Of a stretch of DNA of 44,767 nt, positions 34,139-41,604 are shown one piece after another. Numbering within the stretch: position 1 is the stretch's first letter; each line of letters begins with the position of its first letter. Origin of the DNA: Poseidonocella sp. HB161398 (GTDB taxonomy: Bacteria > Pseudomonadota > Alphaproteobacteria > Rhodobacterales > Rhodobacteraceae); contig NZ_VATA01000051.1 in assembly GCF_005870025.1 (NCBI RefSeq), positions 1-44,767 of the forward strand, in the 5' to 3' direction. The position numbers and the translations under genes are program-made. A model generated the notes under the pieces. The model was not told where the DNA came from, did no database searches, and saw only the letters and a list, made by a program, of their open reading frames with translations.

Positions 34139-35080
34139 TCAGCGGCGCGGATTGAAAACGCCTGCCTTCGACAGCTTGCCGGGCAGGGAACGGCCGACGA
34201 TCTCCTCGGCCAGGCGGGCCGCGTCGATCAGCGCGCCGAGATCGATGCCGGTCTCGATGCCCATCCTCTCGCAGAGCAGCGCCAGCTCCTCGGTGGCGAT
34301 GTTGCCGGCCGCGGCGGGATTGCCCGCGAAGGGACAGCCGCCGAGCCCGCCGACGGAGGCGTCGAAGCGCGCCACGCCCAGTTCCAGCCCGGCCATGGCA
34401 TTGGCGATGCCGAGCCCGCGGGTGTCGTGCAGGTGCAGTGCCACCGGATAGTCCGGCCAGCGGTCGCGCACTGCGCCGACGAGGCGGCGCACCAGCCCCG
34501 GATCGGCGGCGCCGATCGTGTCGCAGAGATAGATGCAGGCGGGCGGCGATCCGGCCTCTTCGCAGAGCCCGACCAGGTCGGCGGCGCGCGCCAGCACCTT
34601 CTCCTGCGGGATCTCGCCCTCGTAGTTGCAGCCGAAAGCGGTGAAGAGATAGACCGGGCCGCTGCCGAGGCCGTGGGCGTCATAGAGCGCGCGCAGCTTG
34701 CGCTGGCCCTCGAGCTGGGCCTCGGGTGTGCGGCGGTTGTTACGCTCGAGGAAGGTGTCCGAGGCGCTGCCGCTGGTCAGCGCGGGCAGGTTGAGCCCGC
34801 TTTCCACGGCCTGCAGGAATCCCTTGTCGTTAAGCCACATGCAGCTGTAGGTCACGCCCTGCTCGCGGCGGATGCCTTCGGCGATCCCGAGGGCATCCGC
34901 CATCTGCGGCAGCACCTTCGGGTTGACGAAGGAGGCACAGTCGATCTCGGGCACGCCGGTGGCGGCCAGTGTCTCGATCAGCCTGATCTTTTCGGCGGTG
35001 GGCACGCCGGGCGGCTCGGCCTGGAAGCCCTCGCGCGGGCCTTCCTCGACGATGTGGATGCGGGCGGGGATGTCGCTCAT
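34139..35080 (-). CDS. Hydroxymethylglutaryl-CoA lyase-like enzyme
   Basis: The 313-residue TIM-barrel protein matches HMG-CoA lyases: EEGPREGFQ (residues 12-20), EIDCASFVNPKVLPQMADA, VALHLHDTRGLGIANAMAG (metal-binding His pair) and the flexible loop GGLGGCPFAGNPAAAGNIATEE with its conserved Cys. It cleaves a 3-hydroxy-3-methyl dicarboxyl-CoA to acetoacetate and an acyl-CoA. The usual RDG motif is R-E17-G, so the metal-ligand Asp is Glu. The ATG at 35080 follows GGAGA. It lies just after the enoyl-CoA hydratase gene. Confidence 0.87.
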   Translation of the reverse strand: MSDIPARIHIVEEGPREGFQAEPPGVPTAEKIRLIETLAATGVPEIDCASFVNPKVLPQMADALGIAEGIRREQGVTYSCMWLNDKGFLQAVESGLNLPALTSGSASDTFLERNNRRTPEAQLEGQRKLRALYDAHGLGSGPVYLFTAFGCNYEGEIPQEKVLARAADLVGLCEEAGSPPACIYLCDTIGAADPGLVRRLVGAVRDRWPDYPVALHLHDTRGLGIANAMAGLELGVARFDASVGGLGGCPFAGNPAAAGNIATEELALLCERMGIETGIDLGALIDAARLAEEIVGRSLPGKLSKAGVFNPRR

Positions 35081-35093
35081 GCCGGTCTCTCCG

Positions 35094-35882
35094 TTAATTG
35101 CCGGTCCAGACCGGCGCACGCTTCGCGGCGAAGGCGGCCATGCCTTCCTGCGCGTCCTCGGTCATCGGCATGAGGCCGATCTGCGCCTCCATGTAGGCGA
35201 TCGCCTGCTCCGGGGTCATGCCGACCATGGCGTTGAGCGCATGCTTGCCGCGGCGGATCGCGGTGGGCGAGCGCGCCGCCACCGTCGCCGCCAGCCCGTC
35301 GACGCGGGCGTCGAGCCCGGCGGGATCGGCAACGTAGTTGACCAGCCCGGCCGCCTGCGCCTCCGCCGCGTCGAGGAATTCGCCGGTGTAGCACATCTCG
35401 GCAAATTTCCGGGCGGACATCAGCGGCATGAGCAGCGCGGCGACCTGCATCGGGAAGACCCCGACCTTGACCTCGGGGAGGCCGAATTTCGCCGTCGAGG
35501 CGGCCACCGCCATGTCGCAGATAGCCAGGAGCCCCATGCCGCCGGCCAGGCAATGCCCGTTGATCCGGCCGATCACCGGCACCGTGCCGCGCCGCGCCTG
35601 GCGCATCAGCTCGGCATAGGCGGTGGTCGGCGAGGCATAGTCGAAGCCGAAGGTTCCGGCATTCGGGTTCAGATCCGCCCCGGCGCAGAACGCCTTGTCG
35701 CCGGTGGCCGAGAGCACGATCGCCCGCACCGAGGGTCTGCGGGACGCGGCGGCGAAGGCCTCTGTCAGCGCCAGGATCAGCGCCTCGTTCAGCGCGTTGC
35801 GCCGTTCGGGGCGGTTCAGCGTCAGCCGCAGGATGCCGTCCTCCTCGCGGCTCAGAAGGATATCGTCAGAAGTTGACATCAT
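35094..35882 (-). CDS. Enoyl-CoA hydratase/isomerase family protein
   Basis: The 262-residue crotonase has KAFCAGADLNP and RINGHCLAGGMGLLAICD (oxyanion-hole region) and Glu137 in FGLPEVKVG. The first catalytic Glu of classical hydratases is replaced by Gly117, so it may be a one-glutamate hydratase, isomerase or a specialised hydratase such as isohexenylglutaconyl-CoA hydratase. The start (ATG 35882 or 35879) overlaps the end of the BKACE gene, indicating translational coupling. It probably hydrates an unsaturated intermediate made by one of the two dehydrogenases. Confidence 0.87.
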   Translation of the reverse strand: MMSTSDDILLSREEDGILRLTLNRPERRNALNEALILALTEAFAAASRRPSVRAIVLSATGDKAFCAGADLNPNAGTFGFDYASPTTAYAELMRQARRGTVPVIGRINGHCLAGGMGLLAICDMAVAASTAKFGLPEVKVGVFPMQVAALLMPLMSARKFAEMCYTGEFLDAAEAQAAGLVNYVADPAGLDARVDGLAATVAARSPTAIRRGKHALNAMVGMTPEQAIAYMEAQIGLMPMTEDAQEGMAAFAAKRAPVWTGN

Positions 35883-36819
35883 GCCCGCCCTTCAGCTTGA
35901 GCATTTCGCGCGCCTCGTCCGGGGTCGCGACCTCGAGCCCGAGATCCTCGATCATCTTGCGCGCGGCGGCGACCTGCTCGGCATTGCTTTCGGCCATCCG
36001 GCCCTTGCGCAGCCACAGCGAGTCCTCGAGCCCGACGCGGACATTGCCGCCGAGCATCACCGACTGGAGCGCGATCTGGGTCTGGCCCTTGCCCGCGCCG
36101 ATCACCGACCACTGGTAGTCGTCGCCGAAAAGCCGGTCGGCGGTCCGCTTCATGTGCATCACGTCCTCGGGATGCTGGCCGATGCCGCCGAGGATGCCGA
36201 AGACGCTCTGGATGAAGAAGGGCGGCTTGATCAGCCCGCGATCGGCAAAATGCGCGCAGGTATAGAGATGGCCGATATCGTAGCATTCCACCTCGAACCG
36301 CGTGCCGTTGTCGGCGCAGCGGGTCAGGATCATCTCGATATCCTCGAAGGTGTTCTTGAAGATCCGGTGCTTCGAGCCCTCGAGATAGTCGCGTTCCCAG
36401 TCATGCTTGAACTCGGTCATCCGCGCCAGCATCGGGAACAGGCCGAAATTCATCGATCCCATGTTGAGCGAGGCGACCTCGGGGCGGTAGGTCAGCGCCG
36501 GGGCCAGCCGTTCCTCGGTGGTCATCGTGGTCGAGCCGCCGGTGGTGATGTTCAGCACCGCATCCGTGCGCTGCTTGATGACCGGAAGGATGTTCGTATA
36601 GGCCTCGACCGACTGGTCTGGCACCCCGGTCACCGGGTTCCTGGCATGCAGGTGGATGATCGCTGCGCCGGCCTCGGCGGCGCCGATCGCGGCATCCGAG
36701 ATCTGCTCGGGCGTCACCGGCAGGTGGGGCGACATCGAGGGCGTGTGGATCGATCCGGTCACCGCGCAGGTGATGATCACCTTGCGGGGGCTGCGGCCAG
36801 GTTTCGGGGTGTCCGTCAT
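35866..36819 (-). CDS. Beta-keto acid cleavage enzyme (BKACE, DUF849)
   Basis: The 317-residue TIM-barrel protein has the zinc-binding HLHAR (His56, His58), NMGSMNFGLFP and the C-terminal GNVRVGLEDSLWL signature of BKACE. Members condense a beta-keto acid with acetyl-CoA and release acetoacetate plus a new acyl-CoA, as in lysine fermentation (Kce) or carnitine breakdown. The ATG at 36819 follows GGAGGAG and overlaps the upstream CoA-transferase gene. With the neighbouring CoA-transferase and thiolase, acetoacetate could be activated and split. The keto acid is unknown. Confidence 0.9.
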   Translation of the reverse strand: MTDTPKPGRSPRKVIITCAVTGSIHTPSMSPHLPVTPEQISDAAIGAAEAGAAIIHLHARNPVTGVPDQSVEAYTNILPVIKQRTDAVLNITTGGSTTMTTEERLAPALTYRPEVASLNMGSMNFGLFPMLARMTEFKHDWERDYLEGSKHRIFKNTFEDIEMILTRCADNGTRFEVECYDIGHLYTCAHFADRGLIKPPFFIQSVFGILGGIGQHPEDVMHMKRTADRLFGDDYQWSVIGAGKGQTQIALQSVMLGGNVRVGLEDSLWLRKGRMAESNAEQVAAARKMIEDLGLEVATPDEAREMLKLKGGHDVNF

Positions 36820-36845
36820 GGTCTTCTCCTCCAGGACCGCGCTGC

Positions 36846-38099
36846 TCATGCCAGGGTCTCCGCTTCGGCCAGCAGCGCGGCGCGGTCGTCGGGATGGGCG
36901 ATGGCCGCGATGGCACGGGCGCGCTCGCGGACCGTCTTGTTGCGCAGCGAGGCCACGCCGTGCTCGGTCACCACCGTCTCGACGAAGGTGCGCGAGACCG
37001 AGACGATGTCGCCGTCGAGCCGCCGCACGATCCGCGCCTTGCCCTTGTTGGTGCGCGAACGCAGCCCGAGGATGAAGGTGCTGTCGGCGAGCTGACCGGA
37101 GATCGCGAAATCGACGAGCCCGCCCATCGCGCCGGACTGGCGGCCGCCGATGGTCTCCGCGTTGACCTGGCCGTAGAGGTCGATCTCCAGCCCGGAATTG
37201 ACCGAGGCCACCGGGCTGCGGCCGACGAAGCTCTCGACCGTGTGGGTCTGCAGCGCCTCGGTCATGGCGACCGCGTCGTTCTCGTGCACCCAGTCATAGA
37301 GCGCCTGCGAGCCGAAGATGTCGCCGGCATGGGCCTTGGGCAGGCCGTCCGCGGCGCAGCCCGCCTCGATCAGCTTCATCACCGGGTCGGTCAGGGTGTT
37401 GAACGGCCGCAGCCCGCGCGCGCCGCGCGCGATCAGCGCCTCGGCCGCGGCCAGCGGGATGCCGCCGACCCCGAAGCTGACCGCCGCGCCGTCGGGGATC
37501 AGCCCGGCGATTTGGCGGCCGATGGTCTCGTCGATCGCGTCGCCGGGCCGGTTCGGGAACTCGGCCAGCGGCTCCTCGGCTTCGACCAGGATGTCGATCT
37601 GCGACGGATCGATCCGCGACGGGCCGCGGGTGCGCGGCACCTTCGGGTTGACCTGCGCGATCACCAGCTTCGCGCGGCGCAGGATCGACTGCACCACGGT
37701 GCTGTTCAGCCCGACGCTGTAATAGCCGTCAGTGTCGGCGGGCGAGACCTGAATCAGCCCGACATCGAAGGGCGTCTCGTCGAGATAGCGCGCGGTCTGC
37801 GCCCAAGTCATCGGCAGGTACTCGGCCTTCACGTCGCCGGTGGTCTTGCGCAGCAGCGTGCCGGGCAGGAACCAGGTCTTGAAGGTCACTTTCGGTGCTG
37901 CCGGGGAGGACAGGAACCCGTAGCCCGACAGCAGCATGCCGCTGCAGACCGTCAGCCGCTCGAGGGTTTCGGCACGGGACCACAGGGCGCGGGTCAGCAC
38001 CAGCGGCTCGGCGCTGAGATGCGGGAACAGCACGGACATGCCGCTGTCCACCCGCGTTAGCGCCTCTTCGGCGCTCAGCCATACCGGAGTCTTCGTCAT
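36846..38099 (-). CDS. Acetyl-CoA hydrolase/CoA-transferase (Cat1/4-hydroxybutyrate type)
   Basis: The 417-residue protein belongs to the acetyl-CoA hydrolase/transferase family: FKTWFLPGTLLRKTTGD, IGLIQVSPADTDGYYSVG-like text near 130, FGVGGIPLAAAEAL (CoA-binding GxGxIP) and NSGLEIDLYGQVNAETIGG with the region of the catalytic Glu. It moves CoA from acetyl-CoA or another acyl-CoA to a carboxylic acid. Family members act on 4-hydroxybutyrate, which fits a pathway with a 4-hydroxyacyl-CoA kinase, but this is inference. The ATG at 38099 follows GGAAG. Confidence 0.87.
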   Translation of the reverse strand: MTKTPVWLSAEEALTRVDSGMSVLFPHLSAEPLVLTRALWSRAETLERLTVCSGMLLSGYGFLSSPAAPKVTFKTWFLPGTLLRKTTGDVKAEYLPMTWAQTARYLDETPFDVGLIQVSPADTDGYYSVGLNSTVVQSILRRAKLVIAQVNPKVPRTRGPSRIDPSQIDILVEAEEPLAEFPNRPGDAIDETIGRQIAGLIPDGAAVSFGVGGIPLAAAEALIARGARGLRPFNTLTDPVMKLIEAGCAADGLPKAHAGDIFGSQALYDWVHENDAVAMTEALQTHTVESFVGRSPVASVNSGLEIDLYGQVNAETIGGRQSGAMGGLVDFAISGQLADSTFILGLRSRTNKGKARIVRRLDGDIVSVSRTFVETVVTEHGVASLRNKTVRERARAIAAIAHPDDRAALLAEAETLA

Positions 38100-38122
38100 C
38101 GTCTCTTCTTCCGTCTTCCGCT

Positions 38123-39304
38123 TCAGGCCTGGGCCAGCACGCCGCGAGCGACCAGCGCCTCGATCGTCTGGGCATCGAGCACTTCCATCGCGATCTCCCG
38201 CGTATGGGCGCCGATATCGGGGGCGTCGTCCGGCTTGCCCGGCCGCTCGCCGTTGATCCGCCAGGGCGCACGCAAGAGGCGCTGGCCGTCCGGGCGGGCG
38301 GGTTCGAACATGTCGAGCCATTGCATCTGCTCGTTGCCGGGCAGCGCGTCGATGGTGACGACCGGTGCGAAGGGCACGTCGGCCGCGACCAGGCGGCGCT
38401 CCCATTCGGCGCGGTCATGGCGCAGGAATTCCGCTTCCACGAGCGGGCGCAGCGCGAAATAGTGGGCGCGCCGGTCGGGATAGGTGGCAAAGCGCGGGTC
38501 CTCGCCGAACTCAGGGTTGTCCATGGCCGCGAGGAACGCGATCCAGAATTTCTGCGGCGAGGACAGGTGGACGGTCATCCAGCTGCCGTCCGAGGTCCTG
38601 ACGCAGAAGCTGTTCGCCGCCGGGTGGCGGCTTTCGCGGTGTGGCCGCTCGCCGGTCTCGAACATCTGGGTCAGTGCGTCGACGGTCATGGTCGACATGG
38701 CTTCGAGCAGCGAGGTCTTCAGCTCGGAGCCGCCGCGCGCCGGATCGAGCTCGCGGCCGACCAGGGCGGAGGCGATGCCGAGCGCGCAGACCAGCCCGGT
38801 CGTGAGATCGCCGATGCAGGTCCCTGCCAGCTGGTTGCGGTTTTCGTCGCTCATCAGCGACAGGAAGCCGCTCATCGACAGGCCGATCGTGTCATAGGCG
38901 GCGCGGTCGCGCCACGGGCCGCCATCGCCGAAGCCCGAGGCCGAGGCATAGACGATCGACGGGTTGATGGCGCGCACCGCCTCGGGCCCGAGGCCGAGCC
39001 GCTCCATCACGCCGGGACGGCTGTTCTCGATGAACACGTCGAAGCGCGGCAGCAGCGACTTGACCAGCGCGCAGCCCTCGGGGGCCTTGAGGTTGACGGC
39101 AAGGCTCTTCTTGCCGGCATTGGCCTGGACGAAATACGGGCTGCCGGTGCCTTCGCCGCGGCGGAACGGGTCGCCGCCATGGGTCGGCTCGACCTTGACC
39201 ACCTCGGCACCGAGCATGGCGAGGATTTCGGCCGCATAGGGGCCGGCAATGAAGGATCCGAGATCGAGTACCCGGATCCCCTTGAGGGGTCTGTTGTTCT
39301 GCAT
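38123..39304 (-). CDS. Family III CoA-transferase (CaiB/BaiF)
   Basis: The 393-residue protein has the CaiB/BaiF pattern: IRVLDLGSFIAGPYAAEILA, GAEVVKVEP, ANAGKKSLAVNLK, ENSRPGVMERLGLG and YASASGFGDGGPW. Asp138 in AAYDTIGLSMSG is the candidate that carries the mixed anhydride. It transfers CoA between acyl-CoAs and acids such as carnitine, oxalate or succinate. It is the second CoA-transferase in the operon, so the pathway probably handles two acids. It lies 23 bases upstream of the other transferase gene. Confidence 0.9.
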   Translation of the reverse strand: MQNNRPLKGIRVLDLGSFIAGPYAAEILAMLGAEVVKVEPTHGGDPFRRGEGTGSPYFVQANAGKKSLAVNLKAPEGCALVKSLLPRFDVFIENSRPGVMERLGLGPEAVRAINPSIVYASASGFGDGGPWRDRAAYDTIGLSMSGFLSLMSDENRNQLAGTCIGDLTTGLVCALGIASALVGRELDPARGGSELKTSLLEAMSTMTVDALTQMFETGERPHRESRHPAANSFCVRTSDGSWMTVHLSSPQKFWIAFLAAMDNPEFGEDPRFATYPDRRAHYFALRPLVEAEFLRHDRAEWERRLVAADVPFAPVVTIDALPGNEQMQWLDMFEPARPDGQRLLRAPWRINGERPGKPDDAPDIGAHTREIAMEVLDAQTIEALVARGVLAQA

Positions 39305-39340
39305 GGGGACCTCTGCAAGATGGCACGCGGCGCTGCGGGC

Positions 39341-39766
39341 TCAGGCGGTGTCGGGTTGCTCCGCCTCGGGGGCGGGAAGGAAATAGGGCAGGGCGAAGCG
39401 CGGATCGTGGCGGATCACCGTGCATTCGAGGGCCATGCCGACGCGCAGCTCGGCCTCGTGTCCGGGCGGCAGGCCGCTGACCATGCGCACGCCTTCCTCC
39501 AGTTCGACCAGCGTCACCACATAGGGCACGGACGGCTCGAGGAGCGTGTGCACCGGATGGCGGACCTCGGTGAAGGATTTCAGCGTCGCCCGCCCCGAGG
39601 CGGGTTTCCAGCCGGTGTTGAACGAACGGCAGTGCGGGCAGATCGGCGAGGGCGGATGATGTGCCTTGCCGCAGTCATCGCAGCTGCTCAGATGCAGCGT
39701 CCCGGCGGCGAGATGCGTCCAGAACGGCTGGTCGAGATAGTCTTCGGAGGGTCGGATAACAGTCAT
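39341..39766 (-). CDS. Zn-ribbon/OB-fold DUF35 protein, partner of the SCP2-type thiolase
   Basis: The 141-residue protein has a rubredoxin-like zinc ribbon (Cys29, Cys32, Cys43, Cys46: SSCDDCGKAHHPPSPICPHC) and a C-terminal OB-fold (about 60-130). DUF35 proteins form complexes with SCP2-thiolase-type enzymes, as in the steroid side-chain aldolase Ltp2-ChsH2, where the DUF35 part is required for activity. The start overlaps the stop of the thiolase-like gene as ATGA, so the two are coupled and probably make one complex. Confidence 0.9.
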   Translation of the reverse strand: MTVIRPSEDYLDQPFWTHLAAGTLHLSSCDDCGKAHHPPSPICPHCRSFNTGWKPASGRATLKSFTEVRHPVHTLLEPSVPYVVTLVELEEGVRMVSGLPPGHEAELRVGMALECTVIRHDPRFALPYFLPAPEAEQPDTA

Positions 39767-40932
39767 GCGCGTCCCAGAACCATAGAGCTTGCCCCGCGGA
39801 GGGTGACGAGAGCGGTTTCCGCCGAGACCTGGTTGTGGGACTCGCCGCGAAGCTGGCGGACCCCCTCGGCGATCGTGTTGAGCCCGTGGAAATACCCCTC
39901 GGACAGGAGCCCCCCATGGGTGTTGACCGGTAGCGTTCCGCCCGGGCCGTGGCCGCCGGAGGTGAAGAAGTCATGCGCCTCGCCGCGGCCGATCAGGCCG
40001 AAATCCTCCAGTGCGATCGGCACCATCATCGAGGTGGCGTCGTAGATCATCGCGAGGTCGATGTCGGAGGCCGAGAGCCCGGCCTTGCCGAAGAGCTCGC
40101 GGCCGACCGCTTCGGGCGCCAGGCTGTGGGTGTCGGCGGCATAGAGATACATCGGCACCGAGCCGGGGAAGATGTGCTGCCCGGCGGCCAGGACGTCGAC
40201 GGCCTTGGCGCCGAGGCTGCGCGCCCGTTCCCTCGAAACGATGACCATCGCCATCGCCCCGTCGGTTTCGAGGCAGTAGTCGTAGATCCTGAGCGGCGTG
40301 CTTATCACCCGGCCCGCGCGGTACTCCTCCATCGACAGCGTCCGGTCATGCAGCAGCGCCCGGGGATTGCCGTTGGCATAGCCGCGCTGGGTCACCGCGA
40401 TCGCGCCCAGCATCTCGGTCATAGCCTCGGTATCGAGCCCGTAATGCCCGGCATAGGCCTGGGCATAGAGCGCGTGGTGCTGGCCGGGGACGAGCAGTCC
40501 GAAGGGTGCGGAATAGATGTCGCCCGGGGGCTCGGGCTGGCGCGTGACGAGGCCGCCATCGACCTCTTCGAGCACCCGTTCGCCACGGCCGAAGCGGACG
40601 CCGGAGCGCGCGTTCAGCGCCCGGTAGAACACCACGCAGGACGCGAGCCCCGCCTCGATCGCGGCCGAGGCCTGGGCCACCGCCCCGCAGCAATTGACGC
40701 CGCCGAACTCGGTCTCGCCGTAGTATTTCAGCGCCTTGATGCCGAGCGCATTGACGATCGTCGCCTCGCTGGTGTGATCCCACGTGTAGCGGACCAGTCC
40801 GTCGATGTCGTCGACCTCCAGCCCAGCATCCTCCAGCGCGGCCAGGATCGCCTCGGTGGCAAGCTTCAGCTCGCTGCGTCCGGAATTCTTCGAAAACTCC
40901 GTCTGTCCCAGGCCAACTATGCTTGTTTTCAT
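39763..40932 (-). CDS. SCP2-type thiolase-like protein (lipid-transfer/aldolase group)
   Basis: The 389-residue protein has a thiolase fold: the N-terminal IVGLGQTEFSKNSGRS, FGGVNCCGAVAQASAAIEAG at the nucleophile position and LPVNTHGGLLSEGYFHGLNTIAEG near the C-terminus. The classical GHPxGASG His motif is replaced by GYFHGLNT and the final Cys-Gly-Gly motif by LRGASSMVLG. It is therefore not a normal thiolase and could be an Ltp2/Sal-like retro-aldolase that splits a 3-hydroxyacyl-CoA. The ATG at 40932 is chosen over upstream ATGs by homology. It is first in the operon. Confidence 0.85.
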   Translation of the reverse strand: MKTSIVGLGQTEFSKNSGRSELKLATEAILAALEDAGLEVDDIDGLVRYTWDHTSEATIVNALGIKALKYYGETEFGGVNCCGAVAQASAAIEAGLASCVVFYRALNARSGVRFGRGERVLEEVDGGLVTRQPEPPGDIYSAPFGLLVPGQHHALYAQAYAGHYGLDTEAMTEMLGAIAVTQRGYANGNPRALLHDRTLSMEEYRAGRVISTPLRIYDYCLETDGAMAMVIVSRERARSLGAKAVDVLAAGQHIFPGSVPMYLYAADTHSLAPEAVGRELFGKAGLSASDIDLAMIYDATSMMVPIALEDFGLIGRGEAHDFFTSGGHGPGGTLPVNTHGGLLSEGYFHGLNTIAEGVRQLRGESHNQVSAETALVTLRGASSMVLGRA

Positions 40933-41604
40933 TCTCTCGCCCATCGGTCTTTTCATTCGGCAATGCCAAGCCTCGGGCATCGCTTCGTATGGACCTAAGT
41001 AACCACGGACCGCCCCCTCTCCGTCAATTTCCGCGGGCGCCGCAAAAGCCTATGGCTGGTCAAGGAAAACCGATGGGCTGTCTGGCACGGCCCGGCAGGC
41101 GGACCGTCGCCGCCCGCGGAGCAAACCTGCCGTCGCGCGCCGGGATCAGTGGAAAGTCACAATATGTCAGTGAATTAACTTTGGGTATTCATGGGGGGAC
41201 CTGCGCAGGGATGGCAGCAGGACGTGGCTCGGACCAGAGGGCGCCGGAAAGGCCTCAGCCGCAAGGTATGCGGAAACAGTGCGCCGGAGATTCGGAAAAG
41301 CAGGCGAAGATCCGGAGTTTCGCGGCGCGGCACCAAAGGTTTTCGGGATGGGCCGGTTTGGCCTTCGGCGCCTGGCAATGGTCGGACCTCGAAAGGGGAT
41401 AGGTGTCTCCTATGAGACCGGAGAATCTGCGGACCGGGCCTCGCCAGGCGGCGGAAATGGATGCACTCATGGGCGGGACCGGATATCGGGCGCAGCGCGC
41501 CTGTGCCGCTTCCGGCGATGGCCACGTGATGTGCCGTCAAGGCAGGGGCGCTACGGCACATCACGGCCGGGCCCGGACCGCGAGATTTGAGGAGACATCT
41601 GCCG
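40933..41604. other. Divergent control region between the operon and the ALDH gene
   Basis: This 672-base gap holds the promoters of the minus-strand catabolic operon and of the plus-strand aldehyde dehydrogenase gene. It has an AT-rich patch near 41160-41190 suited to a promoter and a long inverted repeat at 41525-41565. No regulator gene or RNA was recognised in it. Confidence 0.55.
41525..41565. promoter_or_regulatory. 13-bp perfect inverted repeat upstream of the ALDH gene
   Basis: CGTGATGTGCCGT (41525-41537) and ACGGCACATCACG (41553-41565) are perfect arms with a 15-base spacer, ending 23 bases before the GAGGAG ribosome binding site of the ALDH gene. It may be a regulator operator (arm centres 28 bases apart) or an mRNA leader hairpin. 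Confidence 0.6.

Noticed and set aside
29808-35173. Very long plus-strand open frames opposite the catabolic operon
   Set aside because: The minus-strand genes have complete motifs and ribosome binding sites. The plus-strand frames are repetitive His/Asp/Arg-rich translations typical of antisense reading.
41091-41108. Sigma-54-like promoter (CTGGCACGGCCCGGCA)
   Set aside because: The -24 part fits, but the -12 element has GG instead of TT, so the match is not convincing.
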